A stretch of 15,593 bases of DNA from an archaeon (GCA_016550405.1 JABXGX010000074.1:1-15593), one strand, 5' to 3'; numbered from the stretch's first letter, positions 7,734 through 15,380 are shown. Numbers and translations are program-made. The notes: generated by a model from the letters alone, not told the origin.

Positions 7734-8333
7734 ATGGCTCCCCTAACTCTACACGATGTGGTCATCGACGACACAACGCATCAGGTCGGTATTTTTGGCT
7801 GCACTCGAACCACACCTCTTCTGCCAACAGAAATCAATACCATCACTCAACAAGTGGTAGGCAATCAGGACATCACTCTCGTATTAGCAGATGCTGATTT
7901 CATTGCAGGCGCTGACCATCTACTCTTCGCAACAATTCACGGGCTCACAGCCTTTAGTCGAAAGACCAACCGGGCCACAACCAAACAAATGGAGATTTTA
8001 CGATTCGCAGCAGCACAACGCCAAATTTCTCAAGCCCTGAAGCTATTGGGCGTCTCGAAATCTACTCGGCGATTAGCTGGAGTATTAGTCGACTCAGCTA
8101 TCGCTTCGCTTAAGGCTGCATATCAAACCCTGTTAAAGGTCACAAAGGCTGTAGATAATATAGATATATTAGACCTAAAGACTTCAGAAAAGGCTAAGGC
8201 AATCCAGGAAATCTTTCAAATCGCTAATGACGAACTAGATGCCATCTGCCCGACCTCAAAACCCGCAAAGAGATATCAGGCACTTCAAAAACTCGTCTTT
8301 GATCGCTGTGCTCTTCAATCGATTTCACGCTAG
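7734..8333 (+). CDS. cgi121: KEOPS complex subunit Cgi121
   Basis: Cgi121 binds Bud32 in KEOPS and recruits the tRNA 3' end for t6A synthesis. The 199-residue product carries the recognisable helical block TNRATTKQMEILRFAAAQRQ (78-97), followed by ISQALKLLGVS. In the family this block is the segment with a conserved RQI and a following G-V/I. An upstream helix contains FATIHGLTAFSRK. The C-terminal 75 residues exceed the shortest family members, a mild extension. AGGTG (7719-7723) is a possible SD site before the ATG at 7734. The gene is 33 bases after ecfT and converges with the THUMP gene, overlapping it by four bases at the stop codons. Confidence 0.75.
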   Translation: MAPLTLHDVVIDDTTHQVGIFGCTRTTPLLPTEINTITQQVVGNQDITLVLADADFIAGADHLLFATIHGLTAFSRKTNRATTKQMEILRFAAAQRQISQALKLLGVSKSTRRLAGVLVDSAIASLKAAYQTLLKVTKAVDNIDILDLKTSEKAKAIQEIFQIANDELDAICPTSKPAKRYQALQKLVFDRCALQSISR

Positions 8334-8860
8334 GGTCGACGTAAGGTCACAATCTCTTCTTCACGTAACAGTGCTAGTCCAGTAACGGGTCCCAACACCT
8401 CAACCATAACCACCCACTCATACTCTTCTAAATCGACCTTTCCAGGAAATTGCCTCGCGATTTCATGAAGAAGGGTGTCACGATCTAATTCTGTATCACG
8501 ACGGTTGAGGTTAATGCGGAATGATGTAGTCGGTGTCATCTTCTTTGCTAGTTCCTTGCTCCCCTCTCGGATGGTTTCAAGAGTACTTTCAACCACGAGA
8601 TCAATAGGATGGATTTTCAGCAAATCCCGCACGATCCATGGCATTTTCTTAACCAGTTGACCGAGTCGGGTTACAAAGGGGTGAGCATCACCTTCAAGTT
8701 TCGCAGCTACCAAACACGTAATCCCGGTAAGCTTACACCATTCGAGTGTTCCTAATTCTGGTTCATCATCGATAATACGGCGGAGTTCCTGACAGCTTTC
8801 GGCCTCTTGAAATCGGCGGCAGGATAACAGTAAATTAAATTGGTCAGTGACTGATAGCAT
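8330..8860 (-). CDS. THUMP-domain tRNA-binding protein, Tan1-like
   Basis: The product resembles the archaeal relatives of yeast Tan1, the THUMP adaptor that presents tRNA to the Kre33/TmcA acetyltransferase to make ac4C at position 12. Visible features are the N-terminal FNLLLSCRRFQEAESC, an LTGITCLVAAKLEG strand, an AKKMTPTTSFRINLNRRDTELDRD core that is the THUMP hallmark, and the terminal VDLEEYEWVVMVEVLGPVTGLALLR. No catalytic domain is present, consistent with an adaptor. I place the start at ATG 8860 rather than GTG 8869: FNLLLS, the family start, follows it closely, and a TATA-like box would start transcription near 8862. Sua5 lies 55 bases upstream on the same strand. Confidence 0.72.
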   Translation of the reverse strand: MLSVTDQFNLLLSCRRFQEAESCQELRRIIDDEPELGTLEWCKLTGITCLVAAKLEGDAHPFVTRLGQLVKKMPWIVRDLLKIHPIDLVVESTLETIREGSKELAKKMTPTTSFRINLNRRDTELDRDTLLHEIARQFPGKVDLEEYEWVVMVEVLGPVTGLALLREEEIVTLRRP

Positions 8861-8869
8861 ATAGCTCAC

Positions 8870-8924
8870 AGGGTTAGACTTTCCTTTTTTAAGTCTTCAG
8901 GAACCACTTACTGCACGAAAGATG
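8870..8924 (-). promoter_or_regulatory. Candidate promoter of the THUMP gene with small dyad
   Basis: Read on the minus strand, CTTAAAAAAGG (8883-8893) is a TATA-like box about 26 bases before ATG 8860, so the transcript may be leaderless. The arms AGACTT (8876-8881) and AAGTCT (8891-8896) form a six-base inverted repeat overlapping the box. This may be an operator, or the end of the sua5 transcript; it could also be chance. Confidence 0.35.
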
Positions 8925-9569
8925 CTACTCCGAGAGAGCGTTATTTAGCCAGCTTTTGATGGCAGACTGAGGGATGGCGCCTTCACGTAGAATTGATGGA
9001 GGATCAGTCATGAAAGTCACGATGGTCGAATCTGCCGAGTGATAAGTGGCTCCCGCATCTAAAATGAAATCCACTTGGTCACCCAATTGCTTCACAACCA
9101 TGTCAGCTGAACGAGGACTGGGCGTGTTCGATTTGTTGGCGCTGGTCCCTATTATGGGAAAACCTGTGGCTCGAATCACTTCTATTGTGACAGAGTGGTC
9201 AGGAATCCGGATCGCAAGTGAATTAGTTGGACCAGTAATGCCTGAAGGAAATGTCTGGCGTGTGGGCGCGATTACGGTGACTGCACCGGGCCAAAAGTAG
9301 GTTACAAAATCTTTAGCTAGGGAGGTTAAACGGACGAGGTTTTGAACTTGAGAAACGCTTGCCGCCAAGAGTGGCATACCATGCTTTTCAGACCGTTCTT
9401 TGATTGATAAAACCCGTTGAATCACGTGAGTGTCTGTGGGATCGCCGACTAAACCATACGCAGTATCTGTGGGAAGGACGACTACATATCCTTCACAAAT
9501 AAGGGATGCAACTTCTTGGATTATCTCGAAATCCAGGTTTTGTGGGTCAATCGTTTGGCGCCTAGTCAT
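8925..9569 (-). CDS. sua5: Threonylcarbamoyl-AMP synthase (Sua5/YrdC)
   Basis: This enzyme makes threonylcarbamoyl-AMP from threonine, bicarbonate and ATP; KEOPS then moves the threonylcarbamoyl group to tRNA A37. The 214-residue protein has the YrdC fold motifs: VVLPTDTAYGLVGD (30-43), the KER of SIKERSEKHGMPLL (57-59), LAIRIPDH (118-125), the nucleotide-binding GTSANKSNTPSP (141-152), and STIV (181-184). It is the short single-domain form, without the C-terminal Sua5 domain. The start is ATG 9569 and the SD site is weak. It diverges from the nucleotidyltransferase gene across 63 bases. With pcc1 and cgi121 in the same window, its pathway assignment is firm. Confidence 0.9.
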   Translation of the reverse strand: MTRRQTIDPQNLDFEIIQEVASLICEGYVVVLPTDTAYGLVGDPTDTHVIQRVLSIKERSEKHGMPLLAASVSQVQNLVRLTSLAKDFVTYFWPGAVTVIAPTRQTFPSGITGPTNSLAIRIPDHSVTIEVIRATGFPIIGTSANKSNTPSPRSADMVVKQLGDQVDFILDAGATYHSADSTIVTFMTDPPSILREGAIPQSAIKSWLNNALSE

Positions 9570-9620
9570 TTTTCAGTTGCCACCACTAATGTAGAAGGGA
9601 TACTAGCCTAAAACCTGTTC

Positions 9621-9625
9621 GAGGT
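9621..9625 (+). promoter_or_regulatory. Shine-Dalgarno site supporting a TTG start
   Basis: GAGGT lies seven bases before the TTG at 9633. No ATG or GTG is available before the conserved QAVILASGRG strand, so the site and the protein agree on TTG. Confidence 0.6.
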
Positions 9626-9632
9626 ACTATTC

Positions 9633-10646
9633 TTGCAAGCTGTAATACTTGCCAGTGGACGAGGATCGCGGTTCCGCCCCCTGACTGATGCAGTTCCCAA
9701 GCCCCTCCTTCAGTTGCTCAACCAGCCCCTCTTAGAATATCTCATCGTTGCTCTTGCCCAGGCTGGGTGTACTCAACTCTTCGTCACCCTCGGATATGCT
9801 GGTGATCAAATTAGACGCTTTTTGACCACACTTCAAGTTTCTGCGCAGATTTTACCTGTGCAAGCCCCTGAATGGAAAAAAGGGCCCCTTACTTCATTTC
9901 AAGCAACTTTGTCCCATTTAGCCCCGGATGCGCCCCTCCTCTTGGTTCCAGGTGATCTTTACATCTCTTCTCAGAATCTCCAACCATTGATGGCTCACGA
10001 TTTAGGGTTAGCCATACTCTTTGATTCAACGCAGCACCACCCTGGCACCTTAATCCAGCTGGATTCTTGCCAGAACGTGTCTGATATCATCCAGTCCAAG
10101 ACCGCTCTCCCCGATTTTGTCTCTGCTGTTCCGGCACTTCGCGTCACGCCTGAGTTTCTAGCCAGTATAACTAACTCAACCCCTAACGCACAAGTAACTG
10201 TTTTTTCGTTATTACATCAATGGCTTCAAGCGGGGCACCCATTGCAAGGTGTTCCTCTTGTTAATCAAAACTGGTGTGATATCGATTTGCCTCATCATCT
10301 CCTGGATTTGAATCATTACCTTTTGAGTAAGGCCTGGCCCCCACAGCCCTTGCCTCCGGGCACTTATGTTCCGAGTAACTCGGTGCTTGAGGGCCCCATT
10401 GAAAATGATGCCCTGATAGTAGGTGAGGCATCTAAGATTCATGGACCCACTTTGATAGGCCCACAGGTGGAGATTGCAGATCATTGTCTCATTCGTGGAG
10501 GTACTACCCTGGGTGCTGCAACCCGCGTTCAAGCGAATTCGGAGCTCTCGGACTGTATTACCTTCTCTCAAGCCTTTGTACCATCCAATGCTGTTGTGAA
10601 CAGGGCGGTGTTGGATGCCCAAGGATTCATTGTACGTGCTGACTAA
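9633..10646 (+). CDS. Sugar/polyol-1-phosphate nucleotidyltransferase with left-handed beta-helix C-terminus
   Basis: This family joins a nucleoside triphosphate to a sugar- or polyol-1-phosphate, giving an activated NDP-sugar or CDP-polyol and pyrophosphate. The 337-residue protein has the signature ILASGRGSRFRPLTD (5-19) with VPKPLL (21-26), and a metal-binding aspartate in VPGDLY (D108). The C-terminal part, about 245-337, has spaced I/L-G and hydrophobic triplets (ALIVGEASKIHGPTLIGPQV), typical of a hexapeptide left-handed beta-helix. The middle is poorly conserved, so the substrate cannot be named. The CDP-alcohol phosphatidyltransferase just downstream, 15 bases away, suggests it may make a CDP-linked product such as CDP-inositol; a dTDP- or GDP-sugar role is also possible. 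Confidence 0.8.
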   Translation: MQAVILASGRGSRFRPLTDAVPKPLLQLLNQPLLEYLIVALAQAGCTQLFVTLGYAGDQIRRFLTTLQVSAQILPVQAPEWKKGPLTSFQATLSHLAPDAPLLLVPGDLYISSQNLQPLMAHDLGLAILFDSTQHHPGTLIQLDSCQNVSDIIQSKTALPDFVSAVPALRVTPEFLASITNSTPNAQVTVFSLLHQWLQAGHPLQGVPLVNQNWCDIDLPHHLLDLNHYLLSKAWPPQPLPPGTYVPSNSVLEGPIENDALIVGEASKIHGPTLIGPQVEIADHCLIRGGTTLGAATRVQANSELSDCITFSQAFVPSNAVVNRAVLDAQGFIVRAD

Positions 10647-10661
10647 AAGGATGCGATAATA

Positions 10662-11285
10662 TTGCCTTCACGGTTTAGACTTCGATGGGTGTTTAGTCCC
10701 TTAGTGCGCTTGATCGCCCGTGGCTGCATCAGGCTTCGCCTCTCTCCCAATATGGTGAGTGTATTAGCATTTTTCTTTGCCTGCCTTGCCGCCTTGCTTC
10801 TCACGCTTTATCACTGGGTACTAGTTTATGGTCTCTTAGTGTTCATTGGCGGAGTATTCGACGGCGTGGATGGTGAAGTGGCTCGCCAAACGAATCAAGT
10901 GACAATCGCAGGAGGGTTTCTTGATTCCCTGTTGGATCGAATTGCCGATGTGATAGTGTTGCTACCCTTTCTGTGGGTCCCCAATCCGTTCCCTCAATTG
11001 GGACCTAGCTGGTGGTGGGTTAGCGTGGCAATTACTGGTGTGCTTTTGGTCAGTTATGCGCGGAGTCGGGCCCTGTCTGCTGGGGTCACCGATACCGATG
11101 TGGGTCTCGCCGCTCGCTCTGAACGCCTATTCATTTTAGTGCTTACGAGTCTGATAGCAGTTCTGTATCCTCCGCTTCTTTATATTGGTCTGATTTTAGT
11201 GGCGGTTCTTAGTCATCTTACGGTCATATATCGGGTGGTCTATTATCGAAGTCAACTACAGGAAATGGCTCCTCCGAAACCTTAA
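10662..11285 (+). CDS. CDP-alcohol phosphatidyltransferase family membrane enzyme
   Basis: These integral membrane enzymes swap the CMP of a CDP-activated alcohol for a second alcohol, making phospholipid headgroups or phosphodiester solutes. The full motif is present and correctly spaced: D67-x2-D70-G71-x2-A74-R75-x8-G84-x3-D88-x3-D92, within the GVFDGVDGEVAR segment and the downstream GGFLDSLLDR. The acidic residues bind two metals and the last is the catalytic base. The 207-residue protein has several hydrophobic helices, at about 33-65, 95-130 and 150-190. The start is TTG 10662 with AAAAGG (10645-10650) as SD site. The glutamate in DGVDGEVAR reminds me of inositol-phosphate synthase relatives, but archaetidylinositol or archaetidylglycerol phosphate synthase are equally possible. 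Confidence 0.88.
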   Translation: MPSRFRLRWVFSPLVRLIARGCIRLRLSPNMVSVLAFFFACLAALLLTLYHWVLVYGLLVFIGGVFDGVDGEVARQTNQVTIAGGFLDSLLDRIADVIVLLPFLWVPNPFPQLGPSWWWVSVAITGVLLVSYARSRALSAGVTDTDVGLAARSERLFILVLTSLIAVLYPPLLYIGLILVAVLSHLTVIYRVVYYRSQLQEMAPPKP

Positions 11286-11315
11286 ACCTGATGAATTATT
11301 GGAGCTACGTCTGTC

Positions 11316-12041
11316 ATGTCAGATGTTGTGTCTGTGTCACACAGTTCAGGACCCGCGGCCCTTGCGAGTGCGGTCGCCCGGCATCATGTGATTGTACTGG
11401 TTGATGTGCTTCGAGCAAGTAGCACGATTATTACTGCCCTCGCGAATGGGGCTTCAAAGATAATCCCTGTGCCAACCGTTGAAGAAGCCCGAGAAGTAAT
11501 TTATCATTATCCGAATGGCTTTTTAGCAGGAGAACGTGCTGCACATCCTCCGGCTGGTTTTGATTTTGGGAATTCTCCGCGAAGCTTCATGACTAGCCGC
11601 ATTCAGGGTCGACCTATAATCTTAACAACGAGTAATTTTACTCGTACACTTGATAAACCTCCTTCCTCCGCTACCATTCTTGTTGGGGCTTTTCTCAACA
11701 TTGATCACGTCGCCACCACGGCTCGTTCCTTATCAACCCAGCTCAACCAACCGATTTCTGTCATTTCCGCAGGCAGTATGCAAGGCATCTCCATGGAAGA
11801 TGATTTTACATCCTATCAAATCATCATCCGGATCCAAGACCCCGATGGACCCCCCGGGTACGCGGATATCGGCGATCTAACCCGTGAACTTCTGGTCAGT
11901 CGTCATGGAAGCCTATTAGTCCAAGCTGGGTATGAAGATGACATCTATTTTTGTGCACAGCCCAACCGGTATAGTCTCACCCCAATATTCCATGATGGAG
12001 GGTTCATTCCTTACTCGCCTGAACTCCATATTTCCGACTAA
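11316..12041 (+). CDS. comB: 2-phosphosulfolactate phosphatase family protein (ComB-like)
   Basis: ComB removes phosphate from (R)-2-phospho-3-sulfolactate in coenzyme M synthesis. The 241-residue product shows family motifs: VDVLRASSTIITALANGA (28-45), PVPTVEEA, LAGERAAHPPAGFDFGNSPR (69-88) and a GISMEDD segment where the family usually has an acidic G-x-x-S-x-E-D. The usual TTNGT loop appears as TTSNFT, and several C-terminal positions differ, so the protein may act on a different phosphoester. GGAG (11301-11304) precedes the ATG by 11 bases. It follows the lipid-type enzyme after 30 bases and ends the plus-strand group. The symbol is family-level only. Confidence 0.7.
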   Translation: MSDVVSVSHSSGPAALASAVARHHVIVLVDVLRASSTIITALANGASKIIPVPTVEEAREVIYHYPNGFLAGERAAHPPAGFDFGNSPRSFMTSRIQGRPIILTTSNFTRTLDKPPSSATILVGAFLNIDHVATTARSLSTQLNQPISVISAGSMQGISMEDDFTSYQIIIRIQDPDGPPGYADIGDLTRELLVSRHGSLLVQAGYEDDIYFCAQPNRYSLTPIFHDGGFIPYSPELHISD

Positions 12042-12274
12042 TATTACCCGCTGAAATTCGAAGGTAAAAATTACTGGGTTTTTGTCGGCTTGTTTTCTGA
12101 ACAGAGATTACGAAATCAGCAAAATTCTCCATTATGATTCCTGCAGTCAAATAGGGTATTTATCGTGTAGGAGCTAATTTCTAACTGCTACTGATTTCCA
12201 ACATTCAAAGATCGAAATAGTGGCGAAAATCATTAGCTGATCTTGCATGGGCTAGTGGGAGGTAAGAGCGAAAT
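12042..12274. other. 233-base intergenic region upstream of the membrane sensor gene
   Basis: No gene, tRNA or repeat family was found. Short T-runs at 12078-12082 and 12092-12095, just after the ComB-like gene, may act as a weak archaeal terminator. GTATTTATC (12156-12164) is a weak TATA-like candidate for the next gene. GGGAGGT (12257-12263) is a good SD site 11 bases before the ATG at 12275. Confidence 0.4.
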
Positions 12275-14446
12275 ATGAAGCATTCCCGGACAGCTGCCGG
12301 GCTTCATATCACCTGTCTAGCAATTAGTCTAATCCTCATGTTTAATGGGTTTGTGTTGTTGGCTCCCTTAGGCTTCCCTAGCCTTAGTGCTACTTCTAAC
12401 TTCCTCCACGATTCTCATTGGTTTTCTGATTCCCGACGGGAATTCCTTATTCTTGATGAGGTTGCGCAGTTACCTGGCAATCAAAGTGAAGTTGTTGCCC
12501 AATTAGGTTGGCAGCAACAGCGAGAATGGGTTAATTTGAATAGTCGAACCGAATTTAGTGTCACCTTTGAACAGGGGCAGTTATGCCATGAGACGCTGCT
12601 TTTCACGGATATTCATCCCGAACCGATCCAACTCGCCGTTGAAGATTATAATCCGACCAATTGCCCGTTCGAGGATTACATTTGGACAGATGAAGAGTCC
12701 TACATGAGTTTCTACATTAATGGCTCAGAACCTGTTCGCGTTGATGGATTCTGGATCTATCTTCGTGGGGAATCACAAGGCATTTTCCGATACCGCGTGT
12801 ATGGTGCTGAACCTGGTATCCAAGCTGCTACTTTTGTCAATACATCTGCGCCCCTCACCGACTGGATTGAGGTTCCCATCTCACCGATGCTCGAACCAGG
12901 GGAGGAATACTGGTTCTGGGTTGATGCCAATGAAAGTGCGTTAGTGCTGGATCCCTTGTCTACTTACGCAAATACTTTCTATTTTGGTTTGGGTCGTGCC
13001 TTTGGAGCTACCACCGATACTCGCATCAATTGGGTCTATTGTCGGGATGATGTGAATCCCGATGAAGAAGACGAAGGGGATTGTTATGGGCGGTTTAGTT
13101 CTTGGTCTTACCGCACTCGTGACCTATTCCTTAATGTGTCGTTTCTCCCTGAATCTACAACTCTTTACCCCACAGATATTGATATGCGTGTCAATGGGAA
13201 AACGGTCTCGAATTTAGGACCCCTTTCAGAGGGGTGTTGGGATAGTGAAGTCTATGACCCGCCCCTTGTGTTTGATGGCGATCTCAGTCGGTATCGTGTG
13301 TTGGTAGACTGGCCAGATTTTTATCAGTGGTCAATTAATTTTGATGTCCTATGGGAAGGGACTTTTGTTGATTCGACATTAGTGATGTCCACTCCATCCT
13401 CCGTCAATTTGGACGCAAATTGGCTCCTCACGATAATCGTGGATTTCCCAACAGGCATTGAAAACCAATCGATTATGTGTACCCTCCCCTCTGATTGGAC
13501 TCTCAAATTCGTCCATCGAAACACCCTCCTTTACTCGGATTGGCGGTTAGAAGATTCTCTTCTCATCATAAGCAATGCTGAAGATGGGCTCTGGCACCTC
13601 TATTGTATGGTTCCTGTCTCACCGCTATCATTCTACTGGTGGATTTTCCTTTTGATAATAGTTGTCCTAGCTCTGACATTCTTGGTTCTTCTCATTTTTT
13701 ACCGACAGCAAATCTTGCTCCCGCGCCAACGCCGTCACCGCCGAGACCTACAAGCACTTGCGGACTCGTTTTATGATATTCACAAAATTCGACGTATCTT
13801 GCTAATTCACAAAGAAACTGGGCTCTGTTTGCTAGACCCCATAGTTGACCGAAAAATGAGAGCTAATCTGGTAAGTGCCCTCATTCAGGCTATTACCGCA
13901 TTCGGATTAAATCTCACAGAAACCGAAGAATCACCTGACATCCACCATGATAGTTCCTCACTCCAACAAATCACCTATCGTGATTTTCACATTATCGTTC
14001 ATGATGGTCAGTATATGCGGAACGCGCTGATCTTCAAACAGCCTCCCAGTAGTCAAATCGGGACTCGCCTTGAAGAATTTACAAAACGTTTCGAGGGACA
14101 ATATCAAGATACCCTTGAAAACTGGGTGGGACGGTTGAACATTTTTGGTGAAGCCATCGACCTTGTTGATGAATACCTGTTTATTTCTCTCCGATTACCG
14201 CATACTGTACACGCAGCCCACATTTCTCTCTCTGCAACGGAACGGGATTTATACGGCTTAGCGAAAACCTTGACGAGGGAAGATGGTTCTTTCACAATTT
14301 ATGCTCTTGTTGAAAAATACCTACAAGAAAAAGGCGTTCAACGTATCGAAGTATTCGAAGCCCTCTTCAAACTCCGTGAAAACGGTGTGTTTGTCCCCAT
14401 TCAAACAGAAATTCCTTATGAATTTAGCAACAGCAATTCCTCATAA
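12275..14446 (+). CDS. Single-pass surface protein with cytoplasmic longin/roadblock-like and winged-helix domains
   Basis: I do not know a name for this 723-residue protein. A hydrophobic segment near residues 12-30 looks like a signal peptide or anchor. Residues about 40-450 are rich in aromatics and beta-type sequence, with six or more N-x-S/T sites (NQS, NGS, NTS, NES, NVS) and several cysteines, as in a glycosylated outer domain. An acidic loop, RDDVNPDEEDEGDC, could bind calcium. A transmembrane helix lies at 452-478 (FYWWIFLLIIVV), followed by a basic stretch (RQRRHRR), which places the C-terminus inside. Residues about 505-650 (IRRILLIHKETGLCLLD) resemble the longin/roadblock-like domains common in Asgard proteins. 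Residues about 655-715 look like a winged helix. A role in signalling from the surface to trafficking or gene control is inference. Confidence 0.7.
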   Translation: MKHSRTAAGLHITCLAISLILMFNGFVLLAPLGFPSLSATSNFLHDSHWFSDSRREFLILDEVAQLPGNQSEVVAQLGWQQQREWVNLNSRTEFSVTFEQGQLCHETLLFTDIHPEPIQLAVEDYNPTNCPFEDYIWTDEESYMSFYINGSEPVRVDGFWIYLRGESQGIFRYRVYGAEPGIQAATFVNTSAPLTDWIEVPISPMLEPGEEYWFWVDANESALVLDPLSTYANTFYFGLGRAFGATTDTRINWVYCRDDVNPDEEDEGDCYGRFSSWSYRTRDLFLNVSFLPESTTLYPTDIDMRVNGKTVSNLGPLSEGCWDSEVYDPPLVFDGDLSRYRVLVDWPDFYQWSINFDVLWEGTFVDSTLVMSTPSSVNLDANWLLTIIVDFPTGIENQSIMCTLPSDWTLKFVHRNTLLYSDWRLEDSLLIISNAEDGLWHLYCMVPVSPLSFYWWIFLLIIVVLALTFLVLLIFYRQQILLPRQRRHRRDLQALADSFYDIHKIRRILLIHKETGLCLLDPIVDRKMRANLVSALIQAITAFGLNLTETEESPDIHHDSSSLQQITYRDFHIIVHDGQYMRNALIFKQPPSSQIGTRLEEFTKRFEGQYQDTLENWVGRLNIFGEAIDLVDEYLFISLRLPHTVHAAHISLSATERDLYGLAKTLTREDGSFTIYALVEKYLQEKGVQRIEVFEALFKLRENGVFVPIQTEIPYEFSNSNSS

Positions 14447-14490
14447 TTGTTGACTCGTTGAATTAGCTACCAGTAATTGTGGGAAATCAG

Positions 14491-15222
14491 TTAGTGACGC
14501 ATCCAGGTCACTGCACCCAACTCTGTGACAAAAATACACGGTAAATCAAATTCGATGGCGAGTTGATACAAGGCTAGAGCACACACTTTTCCCCCGCCGG
14601 TGACATCAACCAGAATGGAATACTCACGAATCAGATCCTGGGAGAGACGGTAGACCAATTCATACATTTTCCCCAAATCATGGAGGAAAATATCTTCGGG
14701 CACCTCATGTAAGATCCGATCCGAGGTTAACCCGCTTAGGCGACGCCGGGCTGCTTCTTCGACAAAATAGTGATACTTTTCAGGACGAAAAGAGGTTTCC
14801 GCCCGGACACGTTTAGGTACTGCATGTAAAATACCGGGATCATCCCCAATCGCCCCAATGTAGGCCACGGGTGCGTTGACACCTAACACGCGGCGCACAC
14901 TTTGGATTTCATGGGGGACTAACCGGGCGGCTTTTTCTTTGCCATCGCGGAAGCGCTCAATTAGCCCATTATTTTCGAGATGTTGTAAATTGAAGTACAG
15001 CATCGCATCAGAGACTTCATCCACGGATTTGGATACGCGCCGCGCAATCGCTGCACGGAGGACCAAGCCGCTTTGGGGACCATCTAAGAGGTTACGGAGG
15101 ATAATCTTGCGTGCTTCAACGCCGCCGATGACACGCTTGACTTTACCCTCGGACACAATTGTCACCAATGATGGACAGTTCTCTCTTCCGTGTGAACTCT
15201 CTCTACAAACAGGTTGCTTCAT
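14491..15222 (-). CDS. Winged-helix plus CARF-like regulator (HTH N-terminal)
   Basis: The 243-residue product appears to be a ligand-sensing transcription regulator. Residues about 32-110 form a winged helix: GVEARKIILRNLL, a VSDAMLYFNLQHLENNGLIER recognition region, then a wing. From about 112 a Rossmann-type fold begins, VAYIGAIGDDPGILHAV. It contains ILVDVTGGGKVCALALYQLA (202-221), close to the T-G-G-T/G-K motif of CARF domains, which bind cyclic oligoadenylates. Known Csa3 regulators have the opposite order, CARF then HTH. The start is set at ATG 15222, since a TATA-like box at 15242-15250 would begin transcription right there; TTG 15234 would lie upstream of that. The gene diverges from actin. 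No cas gene or CRISPR array lies nearby. The CARF assignment rests on motif recognition only. Confidence 0.6.
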   Translation of the reverse strand: MKQPVCRESSHGRENCPSLVTIVSEGKVKRVIGGVEARKIILRNLLDGPQSGLVLRAAIARRVSKSVDEVSDAMLYFNLQHLENNGLIERFRDGKEKAARLVPHEIQSVRRVLGVNAPVAYIGAIGDDPGILHAVPKRVRAETSFRPEKYHYFVEEAARRRLSGLTSDRILHEVPEDIFLHDLGKMYELVYRLSQDLIREYSILVDVTGGGKVCALALYQLAIEFDLPCIFVTELGAVTWMRH

Positions 15223-15241
15223 ACAACCCTGCAAAGTCCGG

Positions 15242-15250
15242 CATATAAAT
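15242..15250 (-). promoter_or_regulatory. TATA-like box for the winged-helix/CARF-like gene
   Basis: On the minus strand this reads ATTTATATG, close to the archaeal TATA consensus. Its centre lies about 25 bases from ATG 15222, so the transcript would be nearly leaderless. It excludes TTG 15234 as the start if this is the promoter in use. Confidence 0.5.
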
Positions 15251-15302
15251 GCCTCGTCCCTCCGCCCCTTACTCTAGACGGATTTGCGATTTAATTCAAC
15301 AA

Positions 15303-15328
15303 CTCTATTACTGATAACGTTGATAGAG
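15303..15328. promoter_or_regulatory. Imperfect dyad between the two divergent promoters (possible operator)
   Basis: The arms CTCTAT (15303-15308) and ATAGAG (15323-15328) are perfect inverted copies around a 14-base centre that includes AACGTT. The dyad sits between the TATA-like boxes of the divergent regulator and actin, about 25 bases upstream of the actin box. This suits a dimeric winged-helix regulator. It is a pattern only; binding is not shown. Confidence 0.35.
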
Positions 15329-15352
15329 ATGACGCAAAAACGTGCCTCAAGC

Positions 15353-15360
15353 TTTAAAAG
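15353..15360 (+). promoter_or_regulatory. TATA-like box for the actin gene
   Basis: TTTAAAAG is the best TATA-like match upstream of actin. It would start transcription near 15380-15385 and leave a leader of about 85 bases, long for an archaeal mRNA. Confidence 0.45.
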
Positions 15361-15380
15361 TAAAATTCGAAGTGCTACAA

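Noticed and set aside
9601..9632. A tRNA-like TTCGAGG stretch in the gap before the nucleotidyltransferase
   Set aside because: No matching T-stem, anticodon arm or acceptor stem can be formed within the 63-base gap. The GAGGT is better explained as an SD site.
10212..10622. A 136-residue minus-strand frame inside the nucleotidyltransferase gene
   Set aside because: It covers the beta-helix part of a well-supported gene and shows no family features.
15232..15234. TTG 15234 as start of the winged-helix/CARF-like gene
   Set aside because: It would lie between the TATA-like box and the expected transcript start. ATG 15222 fits both the promoter and codon preference.
14876..15277. A 133-residue plus-strand frame opposite the winged-helix/CARF-like gene
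   Set aside because: It is arginine- and serine-rich shadow sequence with no domain. The minus-strand frame has coherent winged-helix and Rossmann-like motifs.
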